From NCBI GenBank assembly GCA_018396875.1, contig JAGTQG010000005.1, positions 1-47,530 on the forward strand: 47,530 nucleotides of DNA, in the 5' to 3' direction. The stretch comes from Candidatus Bathyarchaeota archaeon (GTDB lineage: Archaea; Thermoproteota; Bathyarchaeia; Bathyarchaeales; Bathycorpusculaceae). The position numbers and the translations under genes are program-made. Below are positions 1-7,083 of the stretch, piece by piece. Below the pieces are notes generated by a model. That model did no database searches, was not told the DNA's origin, and worked only from the letters and a program-made list of their open reading frames with translations. Within the stretch, counting starts at the first letter, position 1. Every line of letters begins with the position of its first letter.

Positions 1-2
1 TT

Positions 3-332
3 TCCGTGGTTTTCACGCCGAATGAAGAGCACACAGCCATGTTCTTGTACGCACTAGCCAAAAAACTGCAGGAAGAGGAGGGACGAAAACTTGTGGTGAA
101 ACATAAACCCAAAATGTACACGCTTAGGCAGAGGCAACTTCTGGCAGTGCAAAGCCTGCCAAAGGTGGGTCCAGAAAGAGCGGAAGCCCTTCTAAAACGT
201 TTTGGAAGCGTTAGACGGGTCTTCCAAGCCACGAAAAGGGAGCTTTTATCCGTCAAAGGTTTAGGCGAAAAGACCGCTCAAGCCATAACTGAGTTTTTGG
301 ACACAAAATATCCTGGACTTGAAGAACTGTAG
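3..332 (+). CDS. Hef/XPF-family structure-specific nuclease, C-terminal end (5' truncated)
   Basis: The reading frame is open at the left edge of the window, so this is the last ~110 residues of a longer protein. The first ~35 residues (FTPNEEHTAMFLYALAKKLQ) look like the end of an ERCC4 nuclease domain. A tandem helix-hairpin-helix domain follows (LPKVGPERAEALLKRFGS, then VKGLGEKTAQAI). Archaeal Hef/XPF proteins end in this order and act on branched or forked DNA in repair and fork restart. Whether an N-terminal helicase is present (Hef) or not (short XPF) cannot be seen. The GTG at position 6 is only the first in-window start codon and is unlikely to be the true start. Confidence 0.82.
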   Translation, partial: SVVFTPNEEHTAMFLYALAKKLQEEEGRKLVVKHKPKMYTLRQRQLLAVQSLPKVGPERAEALLKRFGSVRRVFQATKRELLSVKGLGEKTAQAITEFLDTKYPGLEEL

Positions 333-361
333 CACCATTTTTCGCTCTGTTTTTTGAACAC

Positions 362-369
362 GTTTTTAA
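362..369 (+). promoter_or_regulatory. TATA-like box of srp54
   Basis: A T/A-rich box (GTTTTTAA) is centred about 25 bases before the srp54 ATG at 390. That spacing puts transcription start at or next to the start codon, which suggests a leaderless mRNA. No clear Shine-Dalgarno sequence lies before the ATG. Confidence 0.45.
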
Positions 370-389
370 GTGGGTAAGCAGTCTTTAGC

Positions 390-1736
390 ATGGAGAAGCT
401 CATGGCTTTAGAGAGGCTTGGCGCTTCGCTTCATGAAGCTTTACGGAAGCTTTTCAAAGCTGCGGTTGTTGATGAGGCCGTCGTTAAAGAGCTAATCCGC
501 GACGTCCAACGTGCCTTATTGCAGGCAGACGTGAACGTTCAGCTTGTTTTGGACATCTCTAAACGCATTGAAGAAAGAGCCTTAAAGGAGAAGGTTCCAC
601 CTGGCATTTCTCGCCGCGAACATGTCATAAAAGTTGTTTATGAAGAGTTAACGCGTTTCTTAGGCGAGAAACCAGTTCCGTTAAAGGTGGAGCCCGGCAA
701 AAGGAAGGTTTTAATGCTTGTTGGCATTCAAGGTTCCGGAAAAACCACAGCTGCGGCTAAGCTTGCCAGATACTTCCAGAAAAGGGGCTTAAAACCAGCC
801 TTAATATGTGCCGACACGTATCGTCCAGGCGCTTTTGACCAGCTTCAGCAGCTAGCCAGCAGAATAAACGTGCCCGTTTATGGCGATCCAAAGGGTAAAG
901 ACCCTGTGAAAATCGCCCTTGAAGGCTTGAGGCTTTTCAACGACAAAGACATTGTGATTGTTGACACTGCGGGACGCCACAAAGAAGAACAAGCGCTCAT
1001 CAAGGAAATGAAAATGCTTGAGGAAAAAATAAAACCCGACGAGGTTATGCTGGTTATCGATGGCACCATTGGACAGCAAGCCCTTGTTCAGGCTAAAGCC
1101 TTCAATGAGGCAACATCCATAGGCTCCATACTACTAACAAAGCTGGACGGTTCAGCGCGGGGCGGCGGCGCCTTATCTGCTGTTGTGGCTACTGGTGCAC
1201 CAATCAAATTCATTAGTACCGGTGAAAAAATTGAGGATATTGAGCCTTTTGTTCCGTCCCGTTTTGTTGGCAGACTCCTCGGCATGGGAGACATCGAAAC
1301 CCTCATTGAAAAGGTGCGGGAAGCCGAGGTTAAGGTTCCAGAAAAGAAGGCAAAAGCCATCTTAAGCGGCAAATTCACGTTAACCGACATGTATGAGCAG
1401 TTTGAAGCCATGCGGAAAATGGGGCCTTTCCAGAAGATTTTGAAAATGTTGCCGGGCATGTCCTACAATGTTCCAGAGGAAATGCTTGAACAAGCCGAAG
1501 ATAAATTGGAAAAGTGGCGCGTCATAATTCAGTCCATGACTCCCGAGGAAAGGGAAAACCCGAAAATTCTTAACGCTTCACGCATTCGACGGGTGGCAAG
1601 GGGCTCTGGAACCAGCGAAAAGGATGTTAAGGAGCTTTTAAAGCAGTACGTTATGATGCGGAAAATGCTGAAAACTCTGCGGAGAAAGAAACGTTTGCCT
1701 TTCCTTGGTAAGGGCTTACCCTTTGATGTTGGATAA
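390..1736 (+). CDS. srp54: Signal recognition particle GTPase SRP54
   Basis: SRP54 binds signal sequences and 7S RNA and delivers ribosome-nascent chain complexes to FtsY at the membrane. The 448-residue length is normal for archaea. An N-terminal helical bundle (~1-95) is followed by the G domain, with P-loop GIQGSGKTT (112-120), DTAGRH (192-197) and TKLDGSARGGG (250-260). The C-terminal M domain (~300-435) is methionine-rich and contains RIRRVARGSGTS, the conserved RNA-binding helix. The ATG at 390 matches the usual N-terminus, and a second in-frame ATG lies at 402. It is a stand-alone gene before pus10, with 31 bases between them. Confidence 0.97.
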   Translation: MEKLMALERLGASLHEALRKLFKAAVVDEAVVKELIRDVQRALLQADVNVQLVLDISKRIEERALKEKVPPGISRREHVIKVVYEELTRFLGEKPVPLKVEPGKRKVLMLVGIQGSGKTTAAAKLARYFQKRGLKPALICADTYRPGAFDQLQQLASRINVPVYGDPKGKDPVKIALEGLRLFNDKDIVIVDTAGRHKEEQALIKEMKMLEEKIKPDEVMLVIDGTIGQQALVQAKAFNEATSIGSILLTKLDGSARGGGALSAVVATGAPIKFISTGEKIEDIEPFVPSRFVGRLLGMGDIETLIEKVREAEVKVPEKKAKAILSGKFTLTDMYEQFEAMRKMGPFQKILKMLPGMSYNVPEEMLEQAEDKLEKWRVIIQSMTPEERENPKILNASRIRRVARGSGTSEKDVKELLKQYVMMRKMLKTLRRKKRLPFLGKGLPFDVG

Positions 1737-1767
1737 CTAAAAGCCAAGTTTATGGACGGCGAGCTCC

Positions 1768-3093
1768 GTGAGTGTTCTAGAAAAAGCCCTTAAAATGCTT
1801 GAACGCCATCCGCTTTGCGACCATTGTCTCGGCAGACAGTTCGCTTTCCTAGCGCATGAGATAGAAAACGAGGAGAAGGGAAAAACCCTAAAAACCATGC
1901 TTTTAATGGAGGCGCAAGCGTTAGCTTCAGCGAAAAAGGCGGAAGGCATCCACATCCTTAAAACTCTTGCATCCAACGGCTTTTTCAAACCAGCTGAAGA
2001 AGCCCTGCGCAAAATGCGAAGACGCCCACCCAAAAAAGCTGCCCAAGTTTGCTTCTTGTGTGAAAACCGCTTCGAAACAGTTGATGGCTTAGCTAGGAAG
2101 GCTGTTGAAAGACTGGGCGAATACGAGTTTAACACTTTCATGGTTGGTGTTGAATTGCCCGTCGACGTGGAGGAGCGTGAAGACGAGTTTAAGGCAAGGT
2201 TTAATGTGGATTATGGCGAAAATATCCGACTGGAGTTCGGAAGACTTTTAGCTAGAAGAATCGCCCAATACAGCGGCAAAAAGTTGGACTACCGCAAACC
2301 CGACATTGTCGTGCTGCTAAACCCGGTGGATGAAGAGGTCCGCATTCAAGTTAACCCTCTCTACATTGCTGGACGCTACAAAAAACTTGTGAGGGGGATA
2401 CCGCAGTCAAAATGGACCTGCACACGATGCAAGGGCAAAGGCTGCGAAAAATGCAATTGGACTGGAAAAATGTATCCAGAATCGGTGGAAGAACTAATAA
2501 GCCCACCCTTTTTGGAGGCAACGGGTGGCATAAAGGCATCGTTTCACGCGTCTGGAAGGGAGGACGTGGACGCCCGCATGCTGGGCAAGGGCAGACCCTT
2601 CGTCATAGAAATTTCGCAGCCCAAAAAGCGCTTTCTAGACCTCAAAAAACTTGAGGAGGCTGTTAACGCCTATGCTAGGGGCAAGGTGGAAGTTTCCAGT
2701 CTGCAGATTGTTGACAAAGATTTTATAAGGAAAGTTAAGAAGGGGGAGGCTGCCCAAAAAGAGTACCGCGTCATAGTGGAGTTTGAAAAAGAGGTGTCCG
2801 ACGAAGATCTAAAATTGCTGGAGCAAAAGTTGACTGGCATAATCGTAAAACAAAGAACTCCGCTTCGCGTTTTGCATAGGCGGGCGGATTTAACTCGGGA
2901 AAAGTACATATATGAGGTGAAAGTAAAGAGATTGTCGCCTAACAAAGCTGAAATGAGGGTTCGCTGTCAAGGAGGACTATACGTAAAAGAGTTGGTGTCC
3001 GGAGATGAAGGCCGCACAACGCCGAGTGTTTCAGAAATTCTCGGCCAGAAAGCGAAGCCTATAAAACTTGATGTTTTAAACGTTATTATATAG
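1768..3093 (+). CDS. pus10: tRNA pseudouridine synthase Pus10
   Basis: Pus10 makes pseudouridine at tRNA position 54 and/or 55 in archaea. The 441-residue protein has an N-terminal zinc-binding module (CDHC at 17-20, CFLC at 95-98) and a THUMP-like region. A second Cys cluster (CTRCKGKGCEKC, ~218-229) comes next. The catalytic domain follows, with GREDVDARMLGKGRPF (~263-278) holding the catalytic Asp. The start is a GTG at 1768; the ATG at 1752 is in another frame and not used. The stop is 15 bases before the L21e gene, so the two are probably cotranscribed. Confidence 0.95.
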   Translation: MSVLEKALKMLERHPLCDHCLGRQFAFLAHEIENEEKGKTLKTMLLMEAQALASAKKAEGIHILKTLASNGFFKPAEEALRKMRRRPPKKAAQVCFLCENRFETVDGLARKAVERLGEYEFNTFMVGVELPVDVEEREDEFKARFNVDYGENIRLEFGRLLARRIAQYSGKKLDYRKPDIVVLLNPVDEEVRIQVNPLYIAGRYKKLVRGIPQSKWTCTRCKGKGCEKCNWTGKMYPESVEELISPPFLEATGGIKASFHASGREDVDARMLGKGRPFVIEISQPKKRFLDLKKLEEAVNAYARGKVEVSSLQIVDKDFIRKVKKGEAAQKEYRVIVEFEKEVSDEDLKLLEQKLTGIIVKQRTPLRVLHRRADLTREKYIYEVKVKRLSPNKAEMRVRCQGGLYVKELVSGDEGRTTPSVSEILGQKAKPIKLDVLNVII

Positions 3094-3108
3094 GTTGGAG
3101 GAAAAAAC

Positions 3109-3405
3109 GTGAGAAAGTCAAAGGGGTATCGGGCGAAAACACGGAAACTTCTCAGAAAAAAGCCTAGGGAACGCGGGAAAATAAAAATCAGTAGGCTGCT
3201 TCGCAACTACCAGCCCGGTGACAATGTCGTAATCAAGATAGACCCAAGTGTTCAAAAGGGCATGCCTCACAGACGTTACCATGGGCGAGTTGGAACCGTC
3301 ATTGGTAAAAGGGGACGGAGCTATATAGTAAGTGTCACACAGGGCGGTGCGGTTAAGGAAATTGTCGTTAGACCAGAACATTTAGAGCCTTACGGAGGCA
3401 GCTAG
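3109..3405 (+). CDS. rpl21e: Large-subunit ribosomal protein L21e
   Basis: This is a basic 98-residue protein of the L21e family, found in the large ribosomal subunit of archaea and eukaryotes. It has the family N-terminus (SKGYRAKTRKLLRK), the NYQPGDNVVIKIDPSVQKG core and the RYHGRVGTVIGKRGRSY turn. The GTG start is preceded by TTGGAGG, a good Shine-Dalgarno match at 3094-3100. It heads the conserved archaeal cluster L21e-rpo4-DUF655-ksgA-hemK, and the stop is 3 bases before the rpo4 start. Confidence 0.96.
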   Translation: MRKSKGYRAKTRKLLRKKPRERGKIKISRLLRNYQPGDNVVIKIDPSVQKGMPHRRYHGRVGTVIGKRGRSYIVSVTQGGAVKEIVVRPEHLEPYGGS

Positions 3406-3408
3406 GTT

Positions 3409-3753
3409 TTGGAGAAAACTGAAAAGGAAACCGTTAAAGAAAAATATTTAACGATTCCGCAGGTTAAGAAAATCCTGGAAAATATTGGAGAAGAGAATCT
3501 CGATCAGTTTCAGAGAAGAGTTTTTGATTATACCGCTAAGTTCTCTAAGGTGAATGCTGAAGCCGCTGAAATGCTTGTCGAAAAGCTTGTTGGCGAATTT
3601 GGTTTAGACGAGTTTGAAGCTGTTCAAATCGTAAATTGCATGCCAACCAGCGTTGAAGAGCTTAGGGTTTTCTTGGGGGGCGGGCGTAAAATAGTCGAGG
3701 CTTCCAAGTTAGAAGCCATGATTAAACTTTTAAACGAACATAGATTGAAATAG
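3409..3753 (+). CDS. rpo4: DNA-directed RNA polymerase subunit Rpo4 (RpoF)
   Basis: Rpo4 pairs with Rpo7 to form the stalk of archaeal RNA polymerase, which aids open-complex formation, RNA binding and termination. The 114-residue length is typical. Family features are the helical N-terminus (LTIPQVKKILENI) and the HRDC-like tail with VQIVNCMPTSVEELRVFL. The only sensible start is a TTG at 3409. Its partner gene rpo7 lies in the minus-strand cluster at 20905-21510. Confidence 0.92.
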   Translation: MEKTEKETVKEKYLTIPQVKKILENIGEENLDQFQRRVFDYTAKFSKVNAEAAEMLVEKLVGEFGLDEFEAVQIVNCMPTSVEELRVFLGGGRKIVEASKLEAMIKLLNEHRLK

Positions 3754-3791
3754 TTTTTCAGCCTTTTGGTTTCAATTTAAAGTGAAAATTT

Positions 3792-4376
3792 ATGAAAAGG
3801 GCAGATGAGATGGAGAAGCGGTACGAAGAGTATGCTTATGTATTGGACTTTCTCCCCCACGGGCGGCCAGGGGTTAGGATTACTGGAAGGGCTGGTTATA
3901 GGGCCGGGGCTCTTGTTCAGCTTGTGGGTGAGGATTTTTTCACACTTTTAGAAGCCTTAGTTAAGGAGGGTGTAACCCTAAAGCCTCATGACCGCGTTTA
4001 TGTTGGGAAAGAGGCTCGTGAAGAAATCACCTACATTATTGGGCGTATAGGTTATGATGAGTTAACAGCTGCGGCTAAAGCTGAACTTCCAGCCGTCATC
4101 AGTCGCATAGTGTTGAATCGTGAGAAATGGTTTGTTAACTTCTTCAACACCGCTCAAGCCATCACGCCTAGAATGCATGCCTTAGAGCTTATTCCGGGTA
4201 TCGGCAAAAAGTACATGTGGCAGGTTATTCGTGAACGTGAAAAGAAGCCCTTTGAAAGTTTTGAGGACCTTCAAAGGCGTACTCAGATACCGAACCCAGT
4301 TAAGCTTTTGACTAAGAGGATTCTAGAGGAGCTTGCCGGAGAAAGTAAATACCGCCTCTTCACAAGGGCCCGTTGA
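3792..4376 (+). CDS. DUF655 family RNA-binding-like protein
   Basis: This 194-residue archaeal protein belongs to the DUF655 family, whose biochemical role is not established. The N-terminal ~90 residues form an OB-like beta-rich part (YVLDFLPHGRPGV, DRVYVG). The C-terminal half carries a helix-hairpin-helix (LELIPGIGKKYMWQVI) followed by FEDLQRRTQIPNPVKLLTKR. Its fixed place between rpo4 and ksgA across archaea suggests a nucleic-acid role in rRNA maturation or translation. That role is inferred from context. Confidence 0.88.
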   Translation: MKRADEMEKRYEEYAYVLDFLPHGRPGVRITGRAGYRAGALVQLVGEDFFTLLEALVKEGVTLKPHDRVYVGKEAREEITYIIGRIGYDELTAAAKAELPAVISRIVLNREKWFVNFFNTAQAITPRMHALELIPGIGKKYMWQVIREREKKPFESFEDLQRRTQIPNPVKLLTKRILEELAGESKYRLFTRAR

Positions 4377-4377
4377 A

Positions 4378-5196
4378 ATGAGCCTTCTAGGGGAAACGAA
4401 GTTTCTCCTTCGAAAGTATCGAATATTCCCGAAGAGGCGTTTAAGCCAACATTTCACAGTTGACCCTTCAATTTTTCAACTGATGGCTGAGTATGCAGAC
4501 CTTAATGATGACGACGTAGTCCTCGATATAGGGGCTGGCTTTGGTTTTCTAACTCGGTTCTTGGCTGGGAAATGTCGAAAGGTTTTAGCTGTTGAACTGG
4601 ATTCAAAGGTGGCAATTGCTTTGCGGGATTTGCTTAGAGATTTGCCAAATGTTGTTGTGGTTGAGGGCGACGTGTTGAGGGTTCAACTCCCCACTTTTAA
4701 CAAAGTTGTCGCCATCCCTCCTTACAGTATTTCTTCCAATCTCATCCGGTGGCTTTTCGACAAACCCATCATTTGCGCCGTTCTCGTGCTGCAAAAGGAG
4801 TTTGCCAACAAGCTTGTGGCACCCATTGGAAGCAATGATTATAGCTGGCTGACAGTTTTGGCATACTATCACTTTGATATTGAGCTTTTAGACGAAGTTC
4901 CTAGACAGGCGTTTTACCCACAACCAGAAGTCGATTCCGTCATCGTTTTGTTTAAGCCCAAACATCCAAGACCCTTCCATGTGAAAAATGAAGATAGGTT
5001 CAAACGGTTTGTGCAAGTTATGTTCACCCAGCGGAACAAAAAGGTGAAAAACGCGGTTCAAGCTTTTATTAAAAAGGAGCATGTCACTGCTGAAAGAAGC
5101 ATGCAGCACGGTGGTTCGATTCCGTTTCAAGATAGACGGGTCAGAGAACTAGCCCCAGAAGATTTCGGGGTTCTTGCAAATGTCTTCACAAGCTAA
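4378..5196 (+). CDS. rsmA: 16S rRNA dimethyladenosine transferase RsmA/KsgA/Dim1
   Basis: The family dimethylates two adjacent adenosines in the 3'-terminal helix of 16S rRNA. SAM-binding motifs are clear: QHFTVD near the start, DIGAGFGFLTRFLA (motif I) and VEGDV. The C-terminal domain has YPQPEVDSVIVLF and the RNA-contact segment FTQRNKKVKNA. The usual motif IV (N-x-P-Y) reads AIPPYSIS here, so the Asn is replaced by Ile. I chose the ATG at 4378, directly after the DUF655 stop, because MSLLGETKFLLRKY fits the family start; the open frame reaches back to 4333. Length is 272 residues. Confidence 0.9.
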   Translation: MSLLGETKFLLRKYRIFPKRRLSQHFTVDPSIFQLMAEYADLNDDDVVLDIGAGFGFLTRFLAGKCRKVLAVELDSKVAIALRDLLRDLPNVVVVEGDVLRVQLPTFNKVVAIPPYSISSNLIRWLFDKPIICAVLVLQKEFANKLVAPIGSNDYSWLTVLAYYHFDIELLDEVPRQAFYPQPEVDSVIVLFKPKHPRPFHVKNEDRFKRFVQVMFTQRNKKVKNAVQAFIKKEHVTAERSMQHGGSIPFQDRRVRELAPEDFGVLANVFTS

Positions 5197-5842
5197 AAAG
5201 GTGTTTTTCGCCAACTATACCTTCTATGTAGAGCCCGACGTTTACGAACCAGCGGAAGACTCGTTCCTTTTCGCAGAAAATCTTACGGTTGAACATGGTG
5301 AGCATGTTTTGGACATGGGCACTGGATGCGGCATTCTCGGCGTAATCGCGGCGGAAAATGCCTCCAGTGTTGTTGCTGTGGACATAAACCCTAATGCGGT
5401 GCGGTGTGCAAAAGAAAATGCGCGGCTTAACGGAGTGATTAACAAGATGTCTTTTGTTCGGGGAGACTTGTTCGCCCCATTTAAGGTTGGCGAGCATTTT
5501 GATCTAATCCTTTTTAACGCGCCATACCTGCCCTCTGAACCTTGGGAAGGTACCATGTGGATTGAACGTGCGTGGGCTGGCGGGGCTGATGGAAGGGCGG
5601 TGCTGGATAGGTTCCTGCAAACTTTCCCTTGGTATTTAAAGGCTGAGGGGCGTGTTTTGTTGATGCAGTCCACTCTCGCTGATTTAGAAAAAACATTCCA
5701 AGTATTAGAGGCTCAGGGTTTCAAAGCGGAAGTCATTGCAGAGCGCAGTTTCCCCCTTTTTGAAACTGTGGTGCTTATTGAGGCAAGGCGGCGAACTTTA
5801 CAAAACCCTCGGAGTGCTCAGTTTTTCCTTGATGTAATCTAG
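5180..5842 (+). CDS. HemK/PrmC-like (Mtq2-type) protein or RNA methyltransferase
   Basis: This is a class I SAM-dependent methyltransferase of ~220 residues. It has VYEPAEDSFLFAENL near the N-terminus, motif I VLDMGTGCGILGVIAA, AVDINPNAVRCA (acidic loop) and an NAPYLPSEPW motif IV. The archaeal/eukaryotic HEMK2 (Mtq2) family methylates the Gln of the GGQ motif of release factor aRF1, which is the likely role. The canonical NPPY reads NAPY. The ATG at 5180 overlaps the end of rsmA by 17 bases; a TTG at 5174 is also in frame. Last gene of the L21e-rpo4 cluster. Confidence 0.85.
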   Translation: MSSQAKKVFFANYTFYVEPDVYEPAEDSFLFAENLTVEHGEHVLDMGTGCGILGVIAAENASSVVAVDINPNAVRCAKENARLNGVINKMSFVRGDLFAPFKVGEHFDLILFNAPYLPSEPWEGTMWIERAWAGGADGRAVLDRFLQTFPWYLKAEGRVLLMQSTLADLEKTFQVLEAQGFKAEVIAERSFPLFETVVLIEARRRTLQNPRSAQFFLDVI

Positions 5843-5850
5843 TTGAAAAA

Positions 5851-5859
5851 GTATATAAC
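5851..5859 (+). promoter_or_regulatory. TATA box with purine-rich BRE for the dCTP deaminase-like gene
   Basis: GTATATAAC preceded by GAAAAA matches an archaeal BRE/TATA pair. It lies ~58 bases before the ATG at 5912, which leaves a leader of about 30 bases. It is one of the best TATA matches in the window and marks the break after the rsmA/hemK operon. Confidence 0.6.
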
Positions 5860-5911
5860 TTGAAGCTTTTACTATTGCAGAAAGCAGTTCGGTTGCCCGG
5901 GTGCATTTGAA

Positions 5912-6433
5912 ATGTGCATTATTGGAAAGGACAAGTTAAAGGAGCTTATAGAAAACTACAAGTGCATATACCCCTACGACTACAACCTGTTGGATGGAGA
6001 CGGCTACATCCTAACAGTTAAAGACGAAACGACTTTGCATTATCTTGAGCATAAAAACCTAATATCTTATGAAATAGTGTTCACGCCGCCAGACTTTGTG
6101 GCTCATTTAACCGCAAAAAGCAAGTACGGTCGGATGGGTTTGTCTTTCCTAAACGCAGCAAAGGTTCACAGCGGATTCGTTGGTAGACTCGCCCTTGAAG
6201 TTGTAAATCTAAGTAACGATCGCCACCCAATAACCATCAAGCGGGGAGACCCATTCATGCATATTGAATTCATAAAAAGGGAAGGCGAACCATCACCCTA
6301 CATAGGCGAGTACCAGTTCCAATACCTTACAGACGAGGAAATAAAGATGTACATTCCAGTTTTAAAGCGGGTTTTCCCCAATTATGACGAGCTCGCGAAA
6401 ATTTGGTTTAAAAATAGACCTGTGCCCCCATAA
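5912..6433 (+). CDS. dCTP deaminase/dUTPase-superfamily protein
   Basis: This 173-residue trimeric beta-fold protein likely keeps dUTP/dCTP pools in balance. The superfamily core is visible: AHLTAKSKYGRMGLSFLNAA, HSGFVGRLALEVVNLSN and a GDPFMHIEF strand. The Glu in LALEV matches the catalytic Glu of dCTP deaminase. However, the usual GRSS reads AKSK, and the IDPGF-type segment reads VHSGF, so the Asp is missing. The exact substrate (dCTP, dUTP or both) is therefore uncertain. It is a single gene with its own TATA box. Confidence 0.78.
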   Translation: MCIIGKDKLKELIENYKCIYPYDYNLLDGDGYILTVKDETTLHYLEHKNLISYEIVFTPPDFVAHLTAKSKYGRMGLSFLNAAKVHSGFVGRLALEVVNLSNDRHPITIKRGDPFMHIEFIKREGEPSPYIGEYQFQYLTDEEIKMYIPVLKRVFPNYDELAKIWFKNRPVPP

Positions 6434-6521
6434 CCCTTTTATCTTAGCCCCAATCCATATCGTTGAAAATGATTTGGGATTCATAACTTTAATCAATAAT
6501 AACTGCTAATTCAACAAAGTG

Positions 6522-6529
6522 TTTAAATA
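6522..6529 (+). promoter_or_regulatory. TATA box of the L10e-ppsA unit
   Basis: TTTAAATA lies ~40 bases before the L10e ATG at 6565. A GAGAGG Shine-Dalgarno sequence at 6551-6556 sits at the expected distance from that ATG. The unit appears to cotranscribe L10e and ppsA. Confidence 0.55.
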
Positions 6530-6564
6530 AGCTGTTTGTATGTGGTATCTGAGAGGAATGTTTG

Positions 6565-7083
6565 ATGCGCGCGCGCAACTACAGAGAGGTCAAGGGACAA
6601 CCTTACACTAGACGAGAGTTTGTTAAGGGTTTCCCACAACCGAAGATAACCAAATTCACTATGGGAGACCCCAATGCCAAATTCGAATATGAAGCTAGGC
6701 TTATAGCCCTTGAAAGAGCACAGATTAGGCATAACGCCCTAGAAGCCGCCCGTGTAGCCACAAACCGCCTTTTAATGGATAAGCTTTCGAACAACTATTT
6801 CTTGCAAGTTCACCCCTATCCCCACGTGATTCTTAGGGAGAATAAGATGATTTTCGGAGCGCACGCAGATCGTCTGCAGGATGGCATGCGGAAAGCCTTT
6901 GGAAAACCTATTGGCACGGCTGCGCGAGTAGAACCCAACCAAACAATTATGACGGTTAGGGTGAACGCTAACGGCATCGAAGTTGCAAAGGAAGCCTTGA
7001 AGCGGGGAGCAGCCAAACTTCCAATACCTTGTAGGGTAGTTATTGAAAAAATAGCGGAAATCAAGGAAGCGAAAGCTCAATGA
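6565..7083 (+). CDS. rpl10e: Large-subunit ribosomal protein L10e (uL16 family)
   Basis: The 172-residue protein is the archaeal/eukaryotic L10e (uL16), located near the peptidyl-transferase centre and the 5S region. Family features are MRARNYREVKGQPYTRREF at the start, HPYPHVILRENKMIFGAHADR in the middle and GMRKAFGKPIGTAARV. The ATG at 6565 is preferred over the TTG at 6562 because of GAGAGG at 6551. The stop overlaps the ppsA start by ATGA, which indicates translational coupling between an r-protein and a central-carbon enzyme. Confidence 0.95.
   Translation: MRARNYREVKGQPYTRREFVKGFPQPKITKFTMGDPNAKFEYEARLIALERAQIRHNALEAARVATNRLLMDKLSNNYFLQVHPYPHVILRENKMIFGAHADRLQDGMRKAFGKPIGTAARVEPNQTIMTVRVNANGIEVAKEALKRGAAKLPIPCRVVIEKIAEIKEAKAQ

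Noticed and set aside
4333-4377. Longer N-terminus of RsmA starting at 4333
   Set aside because: It overlaps DUF655 by 44 bases and adds residues without family resemblance; the ATG at 4378 fits better.
6434-6490. Weak CCCAATC / GATTTGGG inverted repeat after the dCTP deaminase-like gene
   Set aside because: The arms are imperfect and no T-run follows, so it is not a convincing terminator.
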